A stretch of 64,000 bases of DNA from Nitrospira japonica (GCF_900169565.1 NZ_LT828648.1:2172876-2236875); one strand, 5' to 3'. Positions 25,442 to 42,448 are shown, counted from the stretch's first letter. Program-made: numbers and translations. The notes: generated by a model not told the origin, from the letters alone.

Positions 25442-25442
25442 A

Positions 25443-25462
25443 GCAGAGTTCGCTCGACCGCG
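25443..25462 (+). repeat. tRNA trailer repeat, copy 3
   Basis: GCAGAGTTCGCTCGACC (first 17 bases) begins 1 base after the CCA of tRNA-Trp and matches copy 2 at 15 of 17 positions. The overlapping ACCGC and GCGGT just after it can form a 5-bp hairpin. Confidence 0.65.
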
Positions 25463-25595
25463 ACGCGGTTCAATGGTTCTTGCTGAGCGGGTCAGGCGTC
25501 GCCGGGGTTCTCATGGCTGGAGATATTGAAGCGTGATTGGGCTGTTTTGGCTGAACGGGCCGATGCCTGATGCTTGAAAAGAAGTAGGTAATGAG

Positions 25596-25790
25596 ATGTT
25601 TAAACGGATGATCGAATCGGTCAAGACATTTTTGACCGATGTGCGCACCGAGCTCAAGAAGGTGTCATTTCCCACCCGTGCCGAGACAATTGGATCGACC
25701 ACCGTGGTGATCGTCTTTTGTGTGCTGATGTCTCTGTATCTCTCGGTGATCGATTCGTTTTTGGTGTGGTTAGTCGGAAAAATTCTTTAG
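25596..25790 (+). CDS. secE: preprotein translocase subunit SecE
   Basis: This 64-residue single-span form of SecE has an amphipathic N-terminal helix (about 4-20), the conserved ELKKVSFPTRAET segment and one membrane helix (about 36-58). It clamps SecY in the SecYEG channel. It is short like most bacterial SecE, without the extra two helices of Escherichia coli. It starts 154 bases after tRNA-Trp, and nusG follows 142 bases later. The spacer contains no other gene. Confidence 0.95.
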   Translation: MFKRMIESVKTFLTDVRTELKKVSFPTRAETIGSTTVVIVFCVLMSLYLSVIDSFLVWLVGKIL

Positions 25791-25932
25791 CGCTGGATGA
25801 AAATCGCGCTGGACTCCTGATCCGGGAGACCTGGGGTGACCGTTGTTTGTAGAAAGACAGTCGATGGCCTGTATTGGGACGTTCGTGTCGTCTGCGCCAT
25901 TGTGGCTTGAACCAGCGATTCGAGGGTAGGGC

Positions 25933-26469
25933 ATGGGAAAAAACTGGTATGTCATCCACACCTATGCGGGCTTTGAGCAGCGGGTCAAGACCAGCTTGCT
26001 TGAGCGGGCCAACCAAATGAGTCTGGCCGAGCACCTGGGGCAGGTGCTGGTGCCCACCGAGGATGTGATCGAAATCAAGGACGGAAAGCGCCGGACCTCG
26101 CGCCGGAAGTTTTTCCCCGGTTACGTGCTGGTCGAGCTCGAGACTCCGTTGACGGACGAGACCCTTCAGATGATCAAGGAAACTCCGAAGGTGACCGGAT
26201 TCGTTGGGGGAGGGGCTCAGCCGACGCCGCTGACCGGTGAAGAAGTCGCGGAATTGCTGAAGCAGGTCGATGCGGGAAATGCGGGACCTCGCGAGCAGGT
26301 GAAGTTTATCAAGAGCGACAATGTTCGGATCGTCGACGGTCCGTTCATGGGATTCAACGGCATGGTCGACGAGGTCGATCAGGATCACAACCGGCTCAAG
26401 GTCATGGTGAGTATTTTTGGAAGGTCGACCCCGGTCGAATTGGGATTTTTGCAGGTGGAACGGATTTGA
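25933..26469 (+). CDS. nusG: transcription termination/antitermination factor NusG
   Basis: This 178-residue protein has the NGN domain (NWYVIHTYAGFEQRVKTSL, RKFFPGYVLVELETP) and the C-terminal KOW domain (VRIVDGPFMGFNGMVDEVD). It binds RNA polymerase and couples it to Rho or the ribosome. It has usual length and no insert. It lies between secE and rplK in the normal order; the rplK start is 58 bases downstream. A GAGGGTAGGG sequence precedes ATG 25933. Confidence 0.97.
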   Translation: MGKNWYVIHTYAGFEQRVKTSLLERANQMSLAEHLGQVLVPTEDVIEIKDGKRRTSRRKFFPGYVLVELETPLTDETLQMIKETPKVTGFVGGGAQPTPLTGEEVAELLKQVDAGNAGPREQVKFIKSDNVRIVDGPFMGFNGMVDEVDQDHNRLKVMVSIFGRSTPVELGFLQVERI

Positions 26470-26527
26470 ACGGGCAGGGGATCGCCTGAGGGAAGGCGGA
26501 AGAGCCCGGCAGCCTTAAGGAGTTCGC

Positions 26528-26953
26528 ATGGCAAAGGAAATCAGCGCACAAATCAAATTGCAGATTCCTGCGGGAAAGGCCAATCCGGCGCCTCCCGTCG
26601 GGCCGTCGCTTGGTCAACACGGCGTCAACATCATGGAGTTCTGCAAGCAATTCAACGCGAAGACCCAGAAGGAAGGTGACAGCATCATTCCGGTGGTGAT
26701 CACCGTCTATAAGGACCGGACCTTTACCTTCATCATGAAGACACCGCCGGCTTCAGACTTGCTGAAGAAGGCCGCCGGTATCATCAAGGGGTCCGGTGTG
26801 CCCCAGAAGGACAAGGTCGGAAAGATCACCAGAAAACAGCTGAACGAAATCGCCCAGAAGAAGCTGGCGGATTTAAACGCCGCCGACTTGGAGGGAGCCG
26901 TCAAGATCATCGAAGGCACGGCCCGCAGCATGGGCGTGGTCATCCAAGGCTAA
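26528..26953 (+). CDS. rplK: 50S ribosomal protein L11
   Basis: This 141-residue protein has the N-terminal domain with [25 protein letters not shown] and the C-terminal RNA-binding domain ([16 protein letters not shown]). It binds the GTPase-associated centre of 23S rRNA together with L10-L12. It is of usual length, starts with ATG and AAGGAG just before. L1 begins 25 bases after its stop. Confidence 0.97.
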   Translation: MAKEISAQIKLQIPAGKANPAPPVGPSLGQHGVNIMEFCKQFNAKTQKEGDSIIPVVITVYKDRTFTFIMKTPPASDLLKKAAGIIKGSGVPQKDKVGKITRKQLNEIAQKKLADLNAADLEGAVKIIEGTARSMGVVIQG

Positions 26954-26978
26954 CGACGAGACGGAAGGAGTACCCGAT

Positions 26979-27671
26979 ATGGGAAAGAAAATGAAAGCTG
27001 CGCTCGACAAGGTCGAGCCGCGCCAATACGCGCTGCGCGAGGCCGTGGGTGTAGTGAAGGGCACCGCCTATGCCAAGTTCGATGAATCCGTCGATCTGGC
27101 CATCCGTCTTGGCGTTGATCCGAAGCGTTCCGACCAGATGGTTCGGGGGACCACATCGCTCCCGCATGGCACGGGAAAGAAGATGCGCGTCCTGGTCTTC
27201 GCCAAGGGAGAGAAGGAGCAGGAAGCGCGTCAGGCTGGCGCGGATTTTGTGGGTTCCGATGATCTGATGGAGAAGATCAAGGGCGGATGGATGGAGTTCG
27301 ATTCCGCGATCGCGACGCCGGACCTGATGGCTGCTGTGGGAAAACTGGGTAAAGTCCTCGGTCCTCGCGGGCTCATGCCCAATCCCAAGACCGGGACGGT
27401 GACCTTTGAGGTCGGCAAGGCTGTCGGAGAAATCCGAAAAGGGCGGGTCGAGTATAAGGTTGAGAAGGCCGGTATCGTGCAGGTTCCCGTGGGCAAAGTC
27501 TCTTTTAACGCCGACCAGCTGTATGACAATGCGTCAGCCGTGCTGGAAGCGGTGGTCAAGGCGCGACCGGCTTCATGCAAGGGCCGCTATCTGAAAAGCG
27601 TGACCATTTCGAGCACGATGGGGCCAGGGGTCAAGCTCGACGCCGCGGCGATTGCCAAGCAGTGGAGCTAA
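26979..27671 (+). CDS. rplA: 50S ribosomal protein L1
   Basis: This 230-residue protein of the L1 stalk has the typical beginning ([33 protein letters not shown]), the middle [15 protein letters not shown] signature and the end [17 protein letters not shown]. In many bacteria L1 represses its own operon by binding the leader of rplK; no such site was looked for beyond reading. It has a GGAAGGAG-type ribosome-binding site and follows L11 closely. Confidence 0.97.
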   Translation: MGKKMKAALDKVEPRQYALREAVGVVKGTAYAKFDESVDLAIRLGVDPKRSDQMVRGTTSLPHGTGKKMRVLVFAKGEKEQEARQAGADFVGSDDLMEKIKGGWMEFDSAIATPDLMAAVGKLGKVLGPRGLMPNPKTGTVTFEVGKAVGEIRKGRVEYKVEKAGIVQVPVGKVSFNADQLYDNASAVLEAVVKARPASCKGRYLKSVTISSTMGPGVKLDAAAIAKQWS

Positions 27672-27675
27672 AACC

Positions 27676-27758
27676 GGCGCCACGCAACTGGTCGATCGCG
27701 TCGGAGAACACCCGGTCCGTCGAGAGTCTGCCGTAGGGTGCGATGACCGATTGGCGCC
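27676..27758 (+). promoter_or_regulatory. candidate L10 leader RNA
   Basis: The 132-base gap before rplJ can be closed by a long-range stem: GGCGCCA (27676-27682) pairs exactly with TGGCGCC (27752-27758), enclosing 69 bases. This location matches the known L10 leader, where L10(L12) complexes bind and repress translation. I could not check the kink-turn consensus by computation. Confidence 0.4.
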
Positions 27759-27803
27759 ATTAAGGGCGGTTCATGGTCGGCGCGAAGGAAAAGAGGGAGT
27801 GAG

Positions 27804-28739
27804 ATGAAGAAGGAAGAGAAGGCCACAGCAGTAGCGGAGTTGACGGAAAAGTTCGGCCGGGCGCGATTGGCGATTCTAACCGAGTGCAGCGGGCTGCCGG
27901 TCAACCAGGTGACTGAGCTTCGGAAGCAGCTGCGCGGCGCCAAAGCGGAATATAAGATCGTCAAGAACACCTTGGCGGCGCGGGCTTCGGAAGGAACGTC
28001 CGTCTCGGGTTTGAAGACTCACTTGAAGGGTCCGACGGGCATGGTGATCGGCTATGACGATCCGGTGCTTCCGACCAAGATCCTCCGGGACTTCATCGCC
28101 GCCGAGAAGCGTGAAGAAAAGATCCGCATCACCCTCGGTGTACTCGAGGGAAAGGTTGTGCAAGCCGCCGAATTGGCGGCTGTTGCGAAGCTCCCGAAGA
28201 AAGAAGTGTTGATCGCGATGCTTCTGTCGGCCATGCAGGGGCCGATTCGTGGCGTGGTCTATACACTCAATGCAGTGTTGTCCAAGTTTGTGAGAGTCAT
28301 TGCCGCCATTCAGGATAAACGGAAAGGAGAAGGAGACATGCCAGCTACAGAGGGAAAGTTGTCGCAGGATGAATTGATCAAGGCGATCGAGAGCATGAGT
28401 GTGCTCGATCTGGCTGAATTGGTGAAGGGGCTGGAGAGCCGCTTCGGCGTCACCGCCGCGGCTCCGGTTGCCATGGCTGCGGCTCCCGCCGCAGGCGGTG
28501 CCGCCGCCGCTCCCGCTGAAGAGAAGACGGCATTCGATGTCATTCTGGCCTCTGCACCGGCCGACAAGAAGATCCAGATCATCAAGGTGGTGCGCGAGCT
28601 CACCAGCCTGGGCCTCAAGGAAGCCAAGGATCTCGTGGAAGGCGCTCCCAAGCCGGTCAAGAACGGCGTCACGAAGGAAGAAGCCGACACGATGAAGAAG
28701 AAGCTGGAAGAGAGCGGCGCGAAGGTCGAAGTCAAGTAA
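27804..28739 (+). CDS. rplJ: 50S ribosomal protein L10 fused in frame to L7/L12
   Basis: This uninterrupted frame of 311 residues begins with L10 (1-~176): the N-terminal domain with [21 protein letters not shown] and [11 protein letters not shown], and a C-terminal helix that normally docks L12 dimers ([34 protein letters not shown]). No stop codon follows; the frame continues through KGEGD into L12 at Met179. A strong ribosome-binding site sits inside the join. A TAA exists at 28316-28318, out of frame by one base shift. Either a true fusion, a read-through product, or a sequencing indel explains this. L10 usually ends right here. Confidence 0.85.
   Translation: MKKEEKATAVAELTEKFGRARLAILTECSGLPVNQVTELRKQLRGAKAEYKIVKNTLAARASEGTSVSGLKTHLKGPTGMVIGYDDPVLPTKILRDFIAAEKREEKIRITLGVLEGKVVQAAELAAVAKLPKKEVLIAMLLSAMQGPIRGVVYTLNAVLSKFVRVIAAIQDKRKGEGDMPATEGKLSQDELIKAIESMSVLDLAELVKGLESRFGVTAAAPVAMAAAPAAGGAAAAPAEEKTAFDVILASAPADKKIQIIKVVRELTSLGLKEAKDLVEGAPKPVKNGVTKEEADTMKKKLEESGAKVEVK
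28326..28340 (+). promoter_or_regulatory. internal ribosome-binding site and start for L12
   Basis: GGAGAAGGAG (28326-28335) lies 2 to 8 bases before ATG 28338 inside the fused frame. It is as strong as any ribosome-binding site in the window, so separate L12 synthesis is likely even if the fused product is made. Confidence 0.8.
28338..28739 (+). CDS. rplL: 50S ribosomal protein L7/L12 (same frame as L10)
   Basis: Starting at ATG 28338 this is the normal 133-residue L12. It has an N-terminal dimerisation domain ([24 protein letters not shown]), an Ala-rich hinge with [12 protein letters not shown], and the C-terminal factor-binding domain ([38 protein letters not shown]). L12 forms the flexible stalk that recruits EF-Tu and EF-G. 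A strong internal ribosome-binding site precedes it. It is entered in addition to the fused entry because the frame is shared. Confidence 0.93.
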   Translation: MPATEGKLSQDELIKAIESMSVLDLAELVKGLESRFGVTAAAPVAMAAAPAAGGAAAAPAEEKTAFDVILASAPADKKIQIIKVVRELTSLGLKEAKDLVEGAPKPVKNGVTKEEADTMKKKLEESGAKVEVK

Positions 28740-28765
28740 CCTGTCGTTCGATCAGCAGCATCTGC

Positions 28766-28789
28766 GGGTACCCGCATGTGCGGGTACCC
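28766..28789 (+). promoter_or_regulatory. 10-bp hairpin between rplL and rpoB
   Basis: GGGTACCCGC (28766-28775) and GCGGGTACCC (28780-28789) are exact inverse complements around loop ATGT. The same block can be read as two direct copies of GCGGGTACCC. No T-tract follows, so this resembles an attenuator or RNA-processing site at the rplL-rpoB junction, as known in Escherichia coli, more than a strong terminator. Confidence 0.65.
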
Positions 28790-28820
28790 AAGCCCAACCA
28801 TTGTAGTGGAGGACTGGCGA

Positions 28821-31800
28821 ATGTCCGAAACGACTCTACAAGAGTTCGTCGAGCGGAAAGACTTTTCCCGCATCCGTACGAGCATCGACATTCCGGATCT
28901 GATCGAGATCCAGAAGCGATCCTACGAAGAGTTTCTGCAGTTTGAGGCGGAAGCTGAACGGCGAAAAGATCATGGGCTCCAGGCCGCCCTGGCCAGCGTG
29001 TTTCCGATTCCGGATTACAACAACACGGCCGTCCTGGAGTTCACCAGTTACACGCTCGGGATACCAAAATACGATGAACGGGAATGCCTGGAGCAAGGTA
29101 TGACCTTCGCCGTGCCGTTGAAGCTGCGCGTGCGGCTCGTCGTGTTTGACAAGGAAGACAAGGGACCCAAGAAGAAAGTCTTGGACGTACGCGAGCAGGA
29201 AGTCTACGTGGGCGAGCTTCCGCTCATGACGGAACGAGGCACGTTTATCGTCAACGGGACCGAGCGTGTCGTCGTCAGCCAGTTGCACCGATCGCCCGGC
29301 GCCTCGTTTACCCACGACAAAGGCCGGACCCATGCCAGCGGAAAGGTGCTGTACTCGGCCCGGATCATTCCCTATCGCGGCTCATGGCTCGACTTCGAAT
29401 TCGACGCGCGCGACATCCTTTACGTACGCATTGACCGCCGCCGCAAGATGCCGGCCACCATTCTGCTCAAAGCCTTCGGCTACTCCGGCGATGACTTGCT
29501 GAAGATGTACTACCCGGTGGAGGAGATCAGGGTGGTGAAGGGCAAGTTGTTGCGGAAGCTCGATCCCGAGATCCATCAAGGGCTTCGCTGCTCGGTGGAA
29601 ATTTCCGAAAAGGGGGGGAAGGAACCGCTGGTCCGGGAAGGTACGAAGCTGACCAAGGGTGTGATCGCCAAGCTCAAGGCCGCCGGGGTGAAGGAAATCC
29701 CGCTCTCGCCTTCCGAACTGGTGGGTCGTGCGGTGCTCACGGAGTTGGTGGACAACAAGAAGAACAAGCTCGCGGAGAAGAATCAGCGGCTGACCGCCGA
29801 CATGGTCGAACGTATCCTCGAAACCGAGATCGAAGACTTCAAAGTCATCTACTTCGACACCGCTACCACGACGCCGGTCATTCTCGATACGTTGGAAATG
29901 GAGCGAACGGGCTCGAAGGAAGAGGCGATGGTCGAAATCTATCGTCGGCTCCGTCCGGGTGAAACACCGTCTGTTGAGACGGCCCGCGCCCTGTTCGACA
30001 ATTTGTTCCTGAATTCGAAACGGTACGACCTGTCGCCGGTCGGCCGATTGAAGCTCAACAAGAAACTCGGGCTCGACCTGCCGCTTGAGCAGCGCACGCT
30101 GACGGCGCAGGACATTGTCGAAGTCATCCGGTATCTGGTCAACCTCAAGATGGGCAAAGGTGAGATCGACGACATCGACCATTTGGGCAATCGGCGGGTC
30201 CGGTCGGTCGGCGAATTGCTGGAAAACCAGTTCAGGCTCGGATTGGTCCGCATGGAGCGCAGCATCAAGGAGCGCATGAACCTCCTGGATATGGAGACGG
30301 TGCTGCCGCATGACCTGATCAATGCCAAGCCGGTCGTCGCCGCGGTGAAGGAATTTTTCAGCAGTAGCCAGTTGTCGCAGTTCATGGATCAGACGAATCC
30401 GCTGGCGGAGATCACCCACAAGCGGCGTCTGTCGGCATTGGGTCCCGGCGGTTTGACGCGGGAGCGGGCAGGCTTCGAGGTTCGAGACGTGCACCCGTCG
30501 CACTACAGCCGTATCTGTCCAATTGAAACCCCGGAAGGGCCGAACATCGGTTTGATCACCTCGCTGGCCACGTATGCGAGGATCAATCAATTCGGGTTTA
30601 TCGAAGCTCCATATCGGAGGGTCGACAAAGGCCGCGTCACCGACCAGATCGAGTTTCTGTCGGCCATCGAGGGTGACAAGTACGTCATCGCTCAGGCCAA
30701 TTCGAAGGTGGACGGTGGAGGTCGGTTGGTTTCCGAAACGGTGTCCGCCCGATCAGCGGGGGATTTCGTCACGGCCACTCCCGATAAGATCGAGTACATG
30801 GACGTCTCGCCCAAACAGGTGGTCAGCGTGGCGACCGCCCTCGTCCCGTTTCTCGAGCATGACGATGCGAACCGCGCCTTGATGGGTTCCAACATGCAGC
30901 GCCAAGCCGTGCCGTTGTTGAAGGCGGAAGCGCCGCTGGTGGGAACCGGTATGGAAGCCGTGGTGGCGCGTGATTCGGGCTATGTGGTGCAAGCCCGGCG
31001 GTCCGGTGTCGTCGAAAGCGTCGATGCCACTCGTGTCGTCGTCCGCGCCGATGCCAAAGAGGGACGGAAGCGAAACGATTCGGGACTTGACGTCTACGAT
31101 ATGATCAAGTTCCAGCGGTCCAATCAAAACACGTGCATCACCCAGACTCCGGTCGTGCGGATCGGACAACCCGTGAAGAAGGGCCAGGTTTTGGCCGACG
31201 GTCCGGCCATCGATCAGGGGGAGTTGGCGCTCGGCAAGAACGTGCTGGTCGCATTCATGCCCTGGGGCGGGTACAACTTCGAAGACGCCATTCTCCTGAG
31301 CGAGAAACTGGTGCGCGAGGATGCGTTCACCTCAATTCACATCGAAGAGTTCGAGGTCGAAGCCCGTGACACCAAGCTGGGGAAGGAAGACATCACGCGC
31401 GATATTCCGAACGTCGGAGAAGAAGCTCTTCGCAATCTCGACGAGAGCGGCATCATCCGGATCGGCGCGGAAGTGAAGCCCGGCGACATTCTGGTCGGCA
31501 AGGTGACGCCGAAAGGCGAGACGCAGCTGACGCCGGAAGAAAAACTTCTTCGCGCCATCTTCGGCGAGAAGGCCGGCGACGTGAAGGATACGTCGTTGAC
31601 CGTGCCTCCCGGCGTCGAGGGGATCATCGTCGATGTGAAGATTTTCTCCCGAAAGGGGCTCGACAAGGACGAGCGGTCCAAGAGCATTGAGAGCGAGGAC
31701 GCGATGAAGCTCCAGCGTGATCATCACGAGGAGCTGCGCATCATCGACGAGGAAAAGACCAAGAAAGTCAGGAAGCTGCTGTTGGGGAAAGTCGTCGGTC

Positions 31801-32777
31801 GCGACCTCATGGATCCCGAGAGCGGCGACGTCATTTTGAAGAAGAAAGGCAAGCTGACCGCGGAGATTCTCAAGCGGCTGCCCGACGACACCGTTCGGTA
31901 CATCATCCTGAGCGATCCGGACGAGCAAAAGGAGCTTGAGGACGTCGAGCGCCGGGCCAAAGAGCAGATTGAGATTCTACAGACGCTGTACGACGAGAAG
32001 GTTGGCCGCCTTAAGCGCGGGGATGAGCTGCCGCCGGGCGTCATCAAGCTCGTCAAAGTCTACATTTCGATGAAGCGGAAGATACAGGTCGGAGACAAGA
32101 TGGCCGGCCGGCACGGCAACAAGGGAGTCGTGTCACGGGTTCTTCCCGAAGAGGACATGCCGTATTTGCCGGACGGGACGCCGGTGGAAATCGTATTGAA
32201 CCCGCTGGGCGTGCCCTCACGTATGAACGTGGGACAGATTCTGGAAACTCACCTTGGCTGGGCCGCGAGGGCCTTGGGAATCAAGGTGGCGAGTCCCGTG
32301 TTCGACGGGGCATCAGAGAAGGAAATCAAGGACCTGCTGAAAAAGGCGAAGCTCCCATCGAGCGGGCAAACCGTCCTCATGGACGGCCGCACGGGAGAGC
32401 CCTTCGGCAGCCCGGTCACAGTCGGATACATGTACGTGCTGAAGCTGCACCATCTGGTCGACGACAAGATTCACGCACGGTCGATCGGACCCTATTCGCT
32501 CGTCACGCAGCAGCCGCTGGGCGGCAAAGCCCAGTTCGGCGGGCAGCGGTTGGGCGAAATGGAAGTCTGGGCGCTGCAGGCCTACGGTGCGGCCTCCACG
32601 CTGCAGGAATTCCTGACCGTCAAGTCCGATGACGTGCCGGGTCGGTCGCGGATGTACGAAGCAGTCGTCAAAGGGGAGCCGTTCCTGGAGCCGGGCTTGC
32701 CCGAGTCGTTCAACGTTCTGGTCAAGGAGCTGCAAAGCCTCGGACTGGACGTCGAGTTGGTCAAGACTCAAGACTAA
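28821..32777 (+). CDS. rpoB: RNA polymerase beta subunit
   Basis: This 1318-residue subunit starts at ATG 28821 with GGAGG upstream; a longer frame from 28776 lies over the hairpin and is not used. Landmarks in order: N-terminal lobe ([23 protein letters not shown]), the rifampicin region ([31 protein letters not shown]) and the C-terminal clamp end ([18 protein letters not shown]). It contains the usual active-site segments ([20 protein letters not shown] before). rpoC follows 46 bases later. Confidence 0.98.
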   Translation: MSETTLQEFVERKDFSRIRTSIDIPDLIEIQKRSYEEFLQFEAEAERRKDHGLQAALASVFPIPDYNNTAVLEFTSYTLGIPKYDERECLEQGMTFAVPLKLRVRLVVFDKEDKGPKKKVLDVREQEVYVGELPLMTERGTFIVNGTERVVVSQLHRSPGASFTHDKGRTHASGKVLYSARIIPYRGSWLDFEFDARDILYVRIDRRRKMPATILLKAFGYSGDDLLKMYYPVEEIRVVKGKLLRKLDPEIHQGLRCSVEISEKGGKEPLVREGTKLTKGVIAKLKAAGVKEIPLSPSELVGRAVLTELVDNKKNKLAEKNQRLTADMVERILETEIEDFKVIYFDTATTTPVILDTLEMERTGSKEEAMVEIYRRLRPGETPSVETARALFDNLFLNSKRYDLSPVGRLKLNKKLGLDLPLEQRTLTAQDIVEVIRYLVNLKMGKGEIDDIDHLGNRRVRSVGELLENQFRLGLVRMERSIKERMNLLDMETVLPHDLINAKPVVAAVKEFFSSSQLSQFMDQTNPLAEITHKRRLSALGPGGLTRERAGFEVRDVHPSHYSRICPIETPEGPNIGLITSLATYARINQFGFIEAPYRRVDKGRVTDQIEFLSAIEGDKYVIAQANSKVDGGGRLVSETVSARSAGDFVTATPDKIEYMDVSPKQVVSVATALVPFLEHDDANRALMGSNMQRQAVPLLKAEAPLVGTGMEAVVARDSGYVVQARRSGVVESVDATRVVVRADAKEGRKRNDSGLDVYDMIKFQRSNQNTCITQTPVVRIGQPVKKGQVLADGPAIDQGELALGKNVLVAFMPWGGYNFEDAILLSEKLVREDAFTSIHIEEFEVEARDTKLGKEDITRDIPNVGEEALRNLDESGIIRIGAEVKPGDILVGKVTPKGETQLTPEEKLLRAIFGEKAGDVKDTSLTVPPGVEGIIVDVKIFSRKGLDKDERSKSIESEDAMKLQRDHHEELRIIDEEKTKKVRKLLLGKVVGRDLMDPESGDVILKKKGKLTAEILKRLPDDTVRYIILSDPDEQKELEDVERRAKEQIEILQTLYDEKVGRLKRGDELPPGVIKLVKVYISMKRKIQVGDKMAGRHGNKGVVSRVLPEEDMPYLPDGTPVEIVLNPLGVPSRMNVGQILETHLGWAARALGIKVASPVFDGASEKEIKDLLKKAKLPSSGQTVLMDGRTGEPFGSPVTVGYMYVLKLHHLVDDKIHARSIGPYSLVTQQPLGGKAQFGGQRLGEMEVWALQAYGAASTLQEFLTVKSDDVPGRSRMYEAVVKGEPFLEPGLPESFNVLVKELQSLGLDVELVKTQD

Positions 32778-32823
32778 CCACTTGTGTGCCGGGCGCGTCC
32801 CGGCATCAGAGGAGGTCACTACC

Positions 32824-37005
<4,182 letters not shown>

Positions 37006-37007
37006 CG

Positions 37008-37030
37008 GCTGTGGCCGATTCGGCCGTGGC
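37008..37030 (+). terminator. hairpin after rpoC, abutting the rpsL promoter
   Basis: Bases 37008-37017 can pair with 37021-37030 (GC-rich, three G-U pairs, loop ATT). The stem ends exactly where the -35 box begins. With no T-tract following it is at best a weak terminator or an RNA end-protecting hairpin. Confidence 0.4.
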
Positions 37031-37059
37031 TTGACAGCGTAAAGGTTGATCACTATAAT
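37031..37059 (+). promoter_or_regulatory. consensus sigma-70 promoter of rpsL-rpsG-fusA-tuf
   Basis: TTGACA (37031-37036) and TATAAT (37054-37059) are exact consensus hexamers with an optimal 17-base spacer. This is the best promoter in the window. It gives a leader of about 60 bases before rpsL at 37129 and restarts transcription between rpoC and the str operon. Confidence 0.8.
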
Positions 37060-37128
37060 CCTCCGGCTTTGCCCTTGAAGGTCGCGGGCGAGCGGACAAA
37101 ACAGCGGTTCAGATCAAGAGAGAGAGCA

Positions 37129-37500
37129 ATGCCGACGATCAATCAACTCGTGAGAAAGGGCCGGCAGCTGGCCCATGCCAAGACCAAGAGTCCCGCGCTC
37201 AAGTCCTGCCCGCAAAAGCGCGGCGTGTGCCTCCGCGTCTACACGTCGACGCCGAAGAAGCCGAACTCCGCGCTTCGGAAAGTCGCCCGTGTTCGACTGA
37301 CGAACGGGATGGAAGTGACGACGTACATTCCCGGCGTCGGCCACAATTTGCAGGAGCACTCAATCGTGCTCGTGCGAGGCGGGCGTGTGAAGGACTTGCC
37401 GGGCGTGCGGTATCACATCGTGCGCGGCGCGCTCGACGCCGTCGGCGTGGCCGATCGAAAGCAGGGCCGCTCCAAGTACGGAGCCAAGCGTCCAAAGTAA
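37129..37500 (+). CDS. rpsL: 30S ribosomal protein S12
   Basis: This 123-residue decoding-centre protein starts at ATG 37129 ([12 protein letters not shown]) with AGAGAGAG upstream; a longer frame from 37069 overlaps the promoter. The conserved loops KKPNSALRK and GHNLQEHS, and the streptomycin-related [13 protein letters not shown] are intact. Its C-terminal end [10 protein letters not shown] is usual. rpsG begins 37 bases later in the str order. Confidence 0.98.
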   Translation: MPTINQLVRKGRQLAHAKTKSPALKSCPQKRGVCLRVYTSTPKKPNSALRKVARVRLTNGMEVTTYIPGVGHNLQEHSIVLVRGGRVKDLPGVRYHIVRGALDAVGVADRKQGRSKYGAKRPK

Positions 37501-37537
37501 TTTGATCCACGGAATCTGAGCAGAGAGAACGGAACGT

Positions 37538-38008
37538 ATGCCACGAAGCAGATTTTTAGGCCAGCGAGAACCGCTCCCGGACGTCCGCTACCGCGACAAG
37601 ATCGTCGGGAAGTTTCTCAATATCCTGATGGAGAACGGCAAGAAGAGTACGGCGGAACGGATTTGTTACGGCGCGTTCGACGCGATCCAGGAAAAGACCG
37701 GCGGCGATCCGCTCAAGATCTTCAAGGCGGCGATCGATAACGTGAAGCCAATCGTCGAGGTGAAATCAAGGCGGGTCGGCGGCGCATCCTATCAGGTGCC
37801 GGTTGAAATTCGTCCCGCTCGCCGGATGTCGCTGGCGCTCCGTTGGTTGTCGGAATATGCGCGGACGCGCGGCGGTAAGAGCATGCGGGAGAAGCTCGCG
37901 GCCGAACTGCTGGACGCATCCAATAATACAGGGGCCGCGGTAAAGAAGCGGGAAGACGTGCATCGCATGGCGGAGGCCAACAAGGCTTTCGCGCACTATC
38001 GCTGGTAA
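37538..38008 (+). CDS. rpsG: 30S ribosomal protein S7
   Basis: This 156-residue protein nucleates the head of the small subunit. It contains [45 protein letters not shown] and [19 protein letters not shown], and the usual C-terminal [15 protein letters not shown]. It lies between S12 and EF-G. In enteric bacteria S7 represses the str operon; the structured spacer after this gene could serve some such role here. Confidence 0.98.
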   Translation: MPRSRFLGQREPLPDVRYRDKIVGKFLNILMENGKKSTAERICYGAFDAIQEKTGGDPLKIFKAAIDNVKPIVEVKSRRVGGASYQVPVEIRPARRMSLALRWLSEYARTRGGKSMREKLAAELLDASNNTGAAVKKREDVHRMAEANKAFAHYRW

Positions 38009-38016
38009 CGTCATTC

Positions 38017-38099
38017 TGTGCTGCAGTTGGGCCGTGCTGCGATCCGCAGACGCGGGGTGCCCCTGAATCGCAGCTTTCACCGGCTCAGTCTGCAGCACA
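38017..38099 (+). promoter_or_regulatory. structured spacer between rpsG and fusA
   Basis: TGTGCTGCAG (38017-38026) and CTGCAGCACA (38090-38099) are exact inverse complements closing a 63-base interior. Inside, CTGCG/CGCAG (38037-38041, 38045-38049) form a 3-base-loop hairpin and GGG/CCC and AGC/GCT can add others. The closing stem ends 20 bases before the fusA GTG. It looks like a multi-branched RNA element. Confidence 0.55.
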
Positions 38100-38119
38100 T
38101 GTATTTTTAGGGGTTAAAC

Positions 38120-40201
<2,082 letters not shown>

Positions 40202-40236
40202 TTCAGCGGTCACAGAAGTCGTAGGGAGGATTCGGC

Positions 40237-41445
<1,209 letters not shown>

Positions 41446-41466
41446 GCGAGAAGGATAGGGGTTGGC

Positions 41467-41781
41467 ATGGTAAAGGTTGATCAAAGAATCAGAATCAGGT
41501 TGCGCGGGTTTGATTACCGCGTCTTGGACCAATCGGTGGCGGAGATCGTCGAGACGGTTCGTCGCAGCGGAGCAAAAATCGTCGGTCCGATTCCGTTGCC
41601 GACTCGGATCGAGAAATTCACGGTTCAGCGGGCGACTCATGCGGACAAGAAGGCGCGCGAGCAATTTGAGATTCGTACGCACAAGCGTCTCATGGACATT
41701 ATGGAGCCGACCCCGGAAACCATGGATTCCTTGATGAAGCTGAATTTGGCTGCCGGCGTGGACGTTGAAATCAAGTTGTGA
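41467..41781 (+). CDS. rpsJ: 30S ribosomal protein S10
   Basis: This 104-residue protein of the 30S head, also known as the NusE antitermination partner of NusB, shows [31 protein letters not shown], and [18 protein letters not shown]. It starts at ATG 41467, 24 bases after tuf, beginning the S10 cluster without a new obvious promoter. rplC follows 43 bases later. Confidence 0.98.
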   Translation: MVKVDQRIRIRLRGFDYRVLDQSVAEIVETVRRSGAKIVGPIPLPTRIEKFTVQRATHADKKAREQFEIRTHKRLMDIMEPTPETMDSLMKLNLAAGVDVEIKL

Positions 41782-41824
41782 CGGTTGACTCGGTGGTAAC
41801 CGCAAGTATGGGGCGGAAGAGACT

Positions 41825-42445
41825 ATGACGAACGGATTGCTCGGAAAAAAACTCGGCATGACGCAGGTCTTCGACGAGAGTCAGTTGGTTCCGGTGACGG
41901 TGATCAGCGCGGGACCCTGCCGGGTCGTGACGGTGAAGACGAAGGAGCGCGACGGATACGAGGCGGTGCAGTTGTCTTACGGCGACACGAAAGAGCGTCT
42001 CCTGTCCAAAGCGGAGTTAGGACATCTCAAGAAGCACGAGGCGTCGGCGAGCCGGACGCTCAAGGAGTTCAAGAAGACCGGCGACGTGGCGATCGGTCAA
42101 ACGATCAAGGTCGATATCTTCAAAAAAGGCGACTGGGTTGACGTCATTGGCGTGTCCAAGGGAAAAGGATTTCAGGGTGTTGTCCGGCGTCATCACTACT
42201 CCGGAGGGCCGGAGTCGCACGGGTCCATGTTCCATCGTGCGCCCGGATCGATCGGCGCCAGCTCATTTCCTTCCCGTGTGTGGAAGGGAAAGACGTTGCC
42301 CGGACACATGGGCGCGGAACGAGTGACCTCGCAGCGGTTGAAGGTCATTGAGTCGCGGCCGGATGAGAATTTGCTGTTCGTCCGCGGGGCTGTGCCCGGT
42401 GCCGCGAACGGGCTGCTCGTGGTCAGAAAGTCGAAGAAGGGATAG
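41825..42445 (+). CDS. rplC: 50S ribosomal protein L3
   Basis: This 206-residue protein starts MTNGLLGKKLGMTQVFDE. It has the extended-loop signature GKGFQGVVRRHHYSGGPESHGSMFHRAPGSIGASSFPSRVWKG, which reaches toward the peptidyl-transferase centre, and ends PGAANGLLVVRKSKKG. It is an early assembly protein. Only 3 bases separate its stop from rplD. Confidence 0.98.
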   Translation: MTNGLLGKKLGMTQVFDESQLVPVTVISAGPCRVVTVKTKERDGYEAVQLSYGDTKERLLSKAELGHLKKHEASASRTLKEFKKTGDVAIGQTIKVDIFKKGDWVDVIGVSKGKGFQGVVRRHHYSGGPESHGSMFHRAPGSIGASSFPSRVWKGKTLPGHMGAERVTSQRLKVIESRPDENLLFVRGAVPGAANGLLVVRKSKKG

Positions 42446-42448
42446 GAC

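Noticed and set aside
25188-25442. 84-residue minus-strand open frame
   Set aside because: It is the antisense of tRNA-Trp and rpmG (GALGFEPRLSVLETD is a known tRNA shadow).
28326-28340. Treating the L10-L12 junction as a certain sequencing error
   Set aside because: A one-base indel would explain it, but the sequence as given is open, the codons are normal and no other frame problem appears in the window, so it was kept as an open finding.
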